Below are positions 59,644 to 64,000 of a DNA stretch of 64,000 nt, piece by piece. The notes beneath the pieces are model-generated. The model did no database searches and had not been told where the DNA came from. It saw only the letters and a program-made list of their open reading frames with translations. Both the position numbers and the translations under genes were made by a program. Position 1 is the first letter of the stretch. Every line of letters starts with the position of its first letter. The stretch covers positions 62,001 through 126,000 of the forward strand of contig NZ_JABBEA010000004.1 of NCBI RefSeq assembly GCF_012912005.1, given 5' to 3'. This stretch comes from Paenibacillus sp. SZ31 (GTDB taxonomy: Bacteria; Bacillota; Bacilli; Paenibacillales; Paenibacillaceae).

Positions 59644-61602
59644 ATGCTGCTGCAAGTATCCGGAATTATCAAACGTTTTGGTGTCGATCCAATCCTGGAC
59701 GGCGTGAACTTACAAATATTAGAACGCGAGCGCATCGGCCTCGTTGGTGTAAACGGTGCAGGGAAATCCACTTTGCTCAAAATTGTGGCGGGTGAAATGT
59801 CTTATGACGGAGGACAGATTTTCAAATCCAAAGAAACGACGCTTGGTTACCTCGCCCAGAACAGCGGACTGCAATCCGACCGTAACATCTGGGAAGAAAT
59901 GATGAACGTGTTCGCTCACCTGACACAGGCTGAAGCCGATTTGCGTCAGATGGAACGCGACATTGCCGACCCTGCCCAGATGGAAGACGAGAAAAAATAC
60001 GCGGACCTGCTGGAACGTTATGCGAAACGCTCCGACTGGTTCAAGGACCATGGCGGTTATGAGATGGAAACTCGCATTCGCAGTGTACTGCACGGGATGG
60101 GATTCGGCGAATTTTCGCCAGATACCCCTATTGCCACACTTAGTGGCGGGCAGAAGACACGCCTTGCGCTTGCTCGTATTTTGCTTCAGGCACCTGATCT
60201 GCTCATGCTTGACGAGCCTACCAACTATCTCGATATCGCCACTCTTACATGGTTGGAAGATTATCTGAGAGGGTATTCAGGCGCACTGCTCGTGGTATCC
60301 CATGACCGGTACTTCCTGGATCGACTCGTAACGACCATCGTGGAGATCGAACGTCACCGCTCCAAAAAATACACGGGCAATTACAGCCGTTATATGGAAC
60401 TCAAAGCTGCTGAGTATGAAACTCAGATGAAGCAGTATGAGAAACAACAGGGTGAAATCTCCAAGATGGAGGATTTTGTCCAGAAAAATATCGTGCGTGC
60501 CTCGACGACCAAGCGGGCGCAAAGCCGCCGCAAGGCCCTCGACAAAATGGAGCGCCTCGATAAACCGATGGGTGATCTGAAAAAAGCTCATTTTTCCTTC
60601 GAAACCGCCGTTATGTCCGGCAAAGAAGTACTTCGTGTGGATCAGCTGTCTGTCGCTTATGACGAGGCTTCTCCATTGTTCCGCAATGTATCCTTCGATC
60701 TGCGGCGCGGGGAAACAGTTGCTCTGATTGGTCCAAACGGTATTGGTAAATCCACCATGCTGAAGTGCCTCACCGGAAGTTTGCGTCCGGTAACCGGGGA
60801 TATCCAATGGGGAACGAAAGTGCAGATTGGCTATTATGATCAAGAGCAGACTGGGCTCAATCCGTCCAATACGGTTCTGGAAGAACTGTGGAGTGCCTAT
60901 CCTGGGATGGAAGAAGCACGCATTCGGACCGTACTGGGGAACTTTTTGTTCAGCGGTGACGATGTGCTCAAGAAGATTTCCTCCCTCAGCGGCGGCGAGA
61001 AAGCACGTGTGTCTCTCTCCAAGCTGATGCTGAAGGAAGCGAACATGCTCATTCTGGATGAGCCTACGAACCATCTCGACCTGTTTGCCAAAGAAGTGCT
61101 GGAAGCGGCGTTAATGGATTATGAAGGCACGCTGCTGTTCATCTCCCATGACCGGTACTTCCTCAACAAAATGGCTGAGCGCATTGTCGAGCTTCATCCA
61201 GGTGGAACGGAGCACTACCTCGGAAATTATGATGATTATGTGGAGAAGAAACAGGAGCTTGAGGACATCGCACGCGAAGCTGCTGAGGCACGTCAGGCTT
61301 CATCCAAGAACTCGTCCAAATCCGATTCGAATACAGCCACAACCGAAAAATCAGGAGCTGCTTCATTCGAAGCGGAAAAACAGGCGAAGCGTGAAGAGCG
61401 TAACCGTCAACGCAAGCAGGAAGCTTTGGAACAGCAGATTGCGGACCTGGAAACGAAGATTACCGAACTTGAGGCACAGATGGCTCTGCCTGAAATCTAT
61501 CAGGATTATATGAAGCTGCAAGAACTCCAGCAACAGTCGGAGGAACATAAGACACAACTCGGCAAGGCGTACGAAGAATGGGAAGAACTAGCCATGCAAT
61601 AG
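59644..61602 (+). CDS. ABC-F family ATP-binding protein (YdiF-like)
   Basis: 652 residues, soluble, two ABC domains. First: Walker A GVNGAGKST, signature LSGGQKTRLALARI, Walker B LLMLDEPTN. Second: Walker A GPNGIGKST, signature LSGGEKARVSLSKL, Walker B LILDEPTNHLD. The ~80-residue linker between them (RAQSRRKALDKMERLDKPMG) reaches the ribosome in ABC-F proteins; a charged coiled coil makes up the C-terminus (EEQKAKREERNRQRK-type region at about 570-650). Ribosome-associated translation factor, resembling B. subtilis YdiF, which sits near moaC and tat genes there too. ATG at 59644 follows GGAGG. Some relatives give antibiotic resistance; no evidence for that here. Confidence 0.95.
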   Translation: MLLQVSGIIKRFGVDPILDGVNLQILERERIGLVGVNGAGKSTLLKIVAGEMSYDGGQIFKSKETTLGYLAQNSGLQSDRNIWEEMMNVFAHLTQAEADLRQMERDIADPAQMEDEKKYADLLERYAKRSDWFKDHGGYEMETRIRSVLHGMGFGEFSPDTPIATLSGGQKTRLALARILLQAPDLLMLDEPTNYLDIATLTWLEDYLRGYSGALLVVSHDRYFLDRLVTTIVEIERHRSKKYTGNYSRYMELKAAEYETQMKQYEKQQGEISKMEDFVQKNIVRASTTKRAQSRRKALDKMERLDKPMGDLKKAHFSFETAVMSGKEVLRVDQLSVAYDEASPLFRNVSFDLRRGETVALIGPNGIGKSTMLKCLTGSLRPVTGDIQWGTKVQIGYYDQEQTGLNPSNTVLEELWSAYPGMEEARIRTVLGNFLFSGDDVLKKISSLSGGEKARVSLSKLMLKEANMLILDEPTNHLDLFAKEVLEAALMDYEGTLLFISHDRYFLNKMAERIVELHPGGTEHYLGNYDDYVEKKQELEDIAREAAEARQASSKNSSKSDSNTATTEKSGAASFEAEKQAKREERNRQRKQEALEQQIADLETKITELEAQMALPEIYQDYMKLQELQQQSEEHKTQLGKAYEEWEELAMQ

Positions 61603-61653
61603 TACGGGCTTAGCCCTGACTGATTCTGTTCTGAAAAGTATAGTCGTACCACT

Positions 61654-61682
61654 AGCTGATTCCTTATGGGGATCAGCTTTTT
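61654..61682 (+). terminator. Terminator of the ABC-F gene
   Basis: AGCTGATTCC pairs with GGGGATCAGCT around a short loop, followed by five T residues. Confidence 0.85.
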
Positions 61683-61826
61683 GGGTCGGGATTGAATAGA
61701 TTGAAGCTATGCTCCTTATGTTCATTAAGAATGGACTAACGTATGCGAAGGTTCAGGAGAATGTTTTGTATTTTGTCAAATTTACTCGAATGAAGAGAAA
61801 TATTTTTGCGCACTCTCCACTCACAC

Positions 61827-62054
61827 TTATCCACAAGAAAGCAAGATAGCAAGCACATTAATAAGCTTAATTATACAGCGGTAGAATAGACTTTTTCACA
61901 CAAAAACCATATTTATCCACTAAGTTATACACATTATCCACAGATTTGTGGATAGCAAGGAGCCATTCTATCCCCTAAACCCTTTTCGTTTCGAAAACAT
62001 CCCTGGTTTGACTTTGCGGTAGTTACCCACATTTTACACTGGATATGTGGATAA
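61827..62054. other. DnaA-box cluster
   Basis: Within 228 bases there are three exact DnaA boxes TTATCCACA (61827-61835, 61934-61942, and the reverse complement at 62046-62054) plus near-matches at 61913-61921 (TTATCCACT), 61925-61933 (TTATACACA), 61947-61955 (reverse strand, one change) and 62024-62032 (TTACCCACA). Surroundings are AT-rich. The bases 61603-62232 hold no gene apart from two terminators. No dnaA or replication gene is nearby, so this looks like a chromosomal DnaA-titration or regulatory cluster rather than oriC. Confidence 0.8.
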
Positions 62055-62118
62055 CTATAGTCACACCTTGACAAATGTATTCGTCCACTCTTCAATGTTC
62101 CTCCATAATAAGACAAAA

Positions 62119-62143
62119 GCAGACCTTGTCGTTCAAGGCCTGC
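62119..62143 (-). terminator. Terminator of leuA
   Basis: On the minus strand GCAGGCCTTG pairs with CAAGGTCTGC around a five-base loop, then TTTTGTCTT. It lies 90 bases after the stop codon. Confidence 0.85.
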
Positions 62144-62232
62144 CCGTTGCTTACTTCCTATATGCCATGCACATTTACATCGAAGCGGTATTGCTCCTAT
62201 CGCTGCTGCAAATGCGATCTGACCAAGATGAT

Positions 62233-63789
62233 CTACGCATGTACTTGTTCATGCTGTTCGGAAGACTCGGCCTTAAGCCCAGCAGCATTACAAGCCGCTA
62301 CATAAGCAAGGCCGGCAGCCATGACGATATCATTATGTGTTGCCGTTCCCCGGAACTCACGTCCTGCACGCTCCACAGTAACTACCGCCTCTGCGCTTGC
62401 ACCTTCTCCGCCACTCAAGGCATGCATCTCCATATCGACAAACGCAATATCATCGGAAATGCTCTGACTAATTGCACGAATGGTCGCATCCACGGGTCCC
62501 CCACCAACGGCAGAGTAGGACTGTTCTCCAGCGCTAGTGCGAATTCGAACGGCGGCCATTCGATCCGTCATGCTGCCCGCCGTCACTTGCAATTCAACCA
62601 ATTCATAATCCTGTGCAGGAATATTCATGGTCTGGCTAACCATCTGCAATAACTGGTCATCACTGACCACTTTTTGCTGGTCTGCGGTTTCTTTGAACAC
62701 CTCATACAATTGCTCCATCTGTTGCTCATCCGGCTCAAAACCGTATTTGCGAACCCGATCCTTCAGCGCGTGACGACCGGAGTGTTTGCCCAGAATAATC
62801 ATGCTGCGTGGGATACCCAGCGCTTCCGGGTCCATAATCTCATAGGTGCTCCGATTCTTCAGCAGACCATCCTGATGGATACCGGATTCATGCTGAAATG
62901 CATTACGTCCCACCACCGGCTTGTTGTACGCAATCGGGAAGTGCATTGCACGGCTGATCTGACGAGAGGTCTCATACAGTTGGTTCAGCTTAATATTGGT
63001 CGTTGCACCAATTACATCTCCTCGAGTCTCCAGCGCCATAATCAGCTCTTCCAGTGCACAGTTCCCCGTCCGTTCCCCAATACCATTGATGGTCACTTCA
63101 ATCTGGGAAGCACCATTGGCAATCGCAGCTAGGCTATTGGCTACGGCCAGGCCCAGATCATTATGACAGTGGGCACTATAACGAACCTGATCGCCGCCTC
63201 TTGCACCCTCACGTACCCGGCGGAACATCTCTCCATACTCATGTGGCAGAGCATAACCCACGGTATCTGGCAGATTGATAATGCTGGCTCCTGCTTCAAT
63301 CGCTACTTCGACCATCTCAATCAGATCATCCATCTTCGTCCGTGCCGCATCCATCGCGGTGAACTCTACAATGTCCGTGAACTGTCGTGCATAAGATACC
63401 ATCTCACGGGCCGTAGCCACCACTTCACTGCGCGGACGACGCAGCTGATGCTCAATATGAATATCCGAAGAAGAGATAAATAGGTGAATTCGACGTCGTG
63501 CTGCATCCGCCGTTGCTTGAACGGCTGCATCAATATCGCCTTTGACCGCGCGCGCGAATCCACAGATCTCCACGTTCTGCAACTGTCTCGAAATCGCCTG
63601 AACCGCCGCGAACTCACCCGGACTGGAGATCGGGAATCCAGGCTCAATGACGTCGATGCCCAGAGAAGCCAGTTGGTGTGCCAGTTCGATCTTTTGCTCG
63701 GGTTGCAGACTTGCCCCTGGTGCCTGTTCTCCATCACGCAGCGTTGTATCAAAAATCTCAATCATGCGTTTGTTATTAGTTGTTGTCAT
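62233..63789 (-). CDS. leuA: 2-isopropylmalate synthase
   Basis: 518-residue enzyme joining 2-oxoisovalerate and acetyl-CoA in leucine synthesis. Catalytic TIM barrel opens IFDTTLRDGEQAPGASL, the metal site includes SAHCHNDLGLAVANSL and NGIGERTGNCALEELI, and the C-terminal LeuA dimer domain (residues ~390-515; LQVTAGSMTDRMAAVRIRTS, ATHNDIVMAAGLAYVAACNA) carries feedback inhibition. ATG at 63789 follows GGAGG; an earlier TTG/ATG pair lies too close to the site. The rest of the leucine/isoleucine operon is not visible. Upstream bases 63790-64000 show no T-box leader. Confidence 0.97.
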   Translation of the reverse strand: MTTTNNKRMIEIFDTTLRDGEQAPGASLQPEQKIELAHQLASLGIDVIEPGFPISSPGEFAAVQAISRQLQNVEICGFARAVKGDIDAAVQATADAARRRIHLFISSSDIHIEHQLRRPRSEVVATAREMVSYARQFTDIVEFTAMDAARTKMDDLIEMVEVAIEAGASIINLPDTVGYALPHEYGEMFRRVREGARGGDQVRYSAHCHNDLGLAVANSLAAIANGASQIEVTINGIGERTGNCALEELIMALETRGDVIGATTNIKLNQLYETSRQISRAMHFPIAYNKPVVGRNAFQHESGIHQDGLLKNRSTYEIMDPEALGIPRSMIILGKHSGRHALKDRVRKYGFEPDEQQMEQLYEVFKETADQQKVVSDDQLLQMVSQTMNIPAQDYELVELQVTAGSMTDRMAAVRIRTSAGEQSYSAVGGGPVDATIRAISQSISDDIAFVDMEMHALSGGEGASAEAVVTVERAGREFRGTATHNDIVMAAGLAYVAACNAAGLKAESSEQHEQVHA

Positions 63790-64000
63790 ATCCATCAACC
63801 TCCATCAAATTTTTATAAACATTTTCGTTGCGACCCACGAGCCACAGAACACCCGCTGATCGCCGTCACTGTTGTTATATATTTTGTTTGTAAACGCGTA
63901 TGTTGTTTGTAGCTTCATTACAACAGAGTGTACGTCGACTTACACCCTGACCTTCTGATTCTTCAATCTCCATATGGTTCATTCCCTTGCCCACCCTGCT

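Noticed and set aside
61827..62054. DnaA boxes as oriC
   Set aside because: No dnaA, dnaN or other replication genes nearby and the flanking genes are ordinary; a titration or regulatory cluster fits better.
63790..64000. T-box leader upstream of leuA, or the end of another gene
   Set aside because: The conserved GGGTGG-x-ACCGCG block is absent; an open minus-strand frame near the right edge has no recognisable features.

Overview
The window looks like a chromosomal stretch from a Paenibacillus-type Gram-positive spore former. The reasons are the gene orders shared with Bacillus subtilis (ydcC-alr-ndoAI-ndoA; ABC-F next to moaC, tatA-tatC and groES-groEL), CIRCE control of groESL, strong Shine-Dalgarno sites, large surface proteins with SLH domains, and many stand-alone sugar, osmolyte and AraC-type genes. 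No phage, transposase, tRNA, rRNA or CRISPR array was found. Genus is an inference from content; no database search was possible.

Layout. 1-9950 (mostly minus strand): the start of tex, a GH36 alpha-galactosidase, the EndoAI/EndoA antitoxin-toxin pair, alanine racemase, a YdcC-like lipoprotein and an SgrR-like regulator. 10114-14934 (plus): an MFS exporter divergent from the SgrR-like gene, an XRE regulator with a DUF3169 membrane protein, and a secreted serine hydrolase with SLH domains. 15086-17970 (minus): an HSP90-family protein translationally coupled to a helical-repeat protein. 18539-24706: an RpiR regulator, two Gfo/Idh/MocA oxidoreductases, a DUF5050 secreted protein and a Fur-box-controlled AraC/substrate-binding fusion regulator.

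24844-29703 is an osmoprotection locus: a GbsR regulator divergent from an OpuA-type glycine betaine importer whose permease carries two tandem substrate-binding domains. 29946-41583 holds a small membrane protein, a 1721-residue surface nuclease/5'-nucleotidase, a UgpBAE-like glycerol-3-phosphate importer and a KimA-like potassium importer. The nuclease, nucleotidase and Ugp genes together suggest scavenging of organic phosphate. OpuA and KimA are both families known as c-di-AMP targets.

41856-53711 is accessory: rhaD, GNAT, a possible spore-appendage-like protein, DinB, two AraC regulators, lacZ and several small membrane or lipoproteins. 54015-61602 is the conserved groEL-groES, tatC-tatA, moaB-moaC, 5-formyl-THF cyclo-ligase and ABC-F block. 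61827-62054 holds a dense cluster of DnaA boxes, followed by leuA (2-isopropylmalate synthase).

The most notable unexplained structures are a two-copy candidate small RNA (about 42865-42975 and 45810-45925, 40 identical bases followed by different terminators), the DnaA-box cluster, a dispersed palindromic repeat in three places, the tandem-SBD OpuA permease and the HSP90/helical-repeat gene pair.
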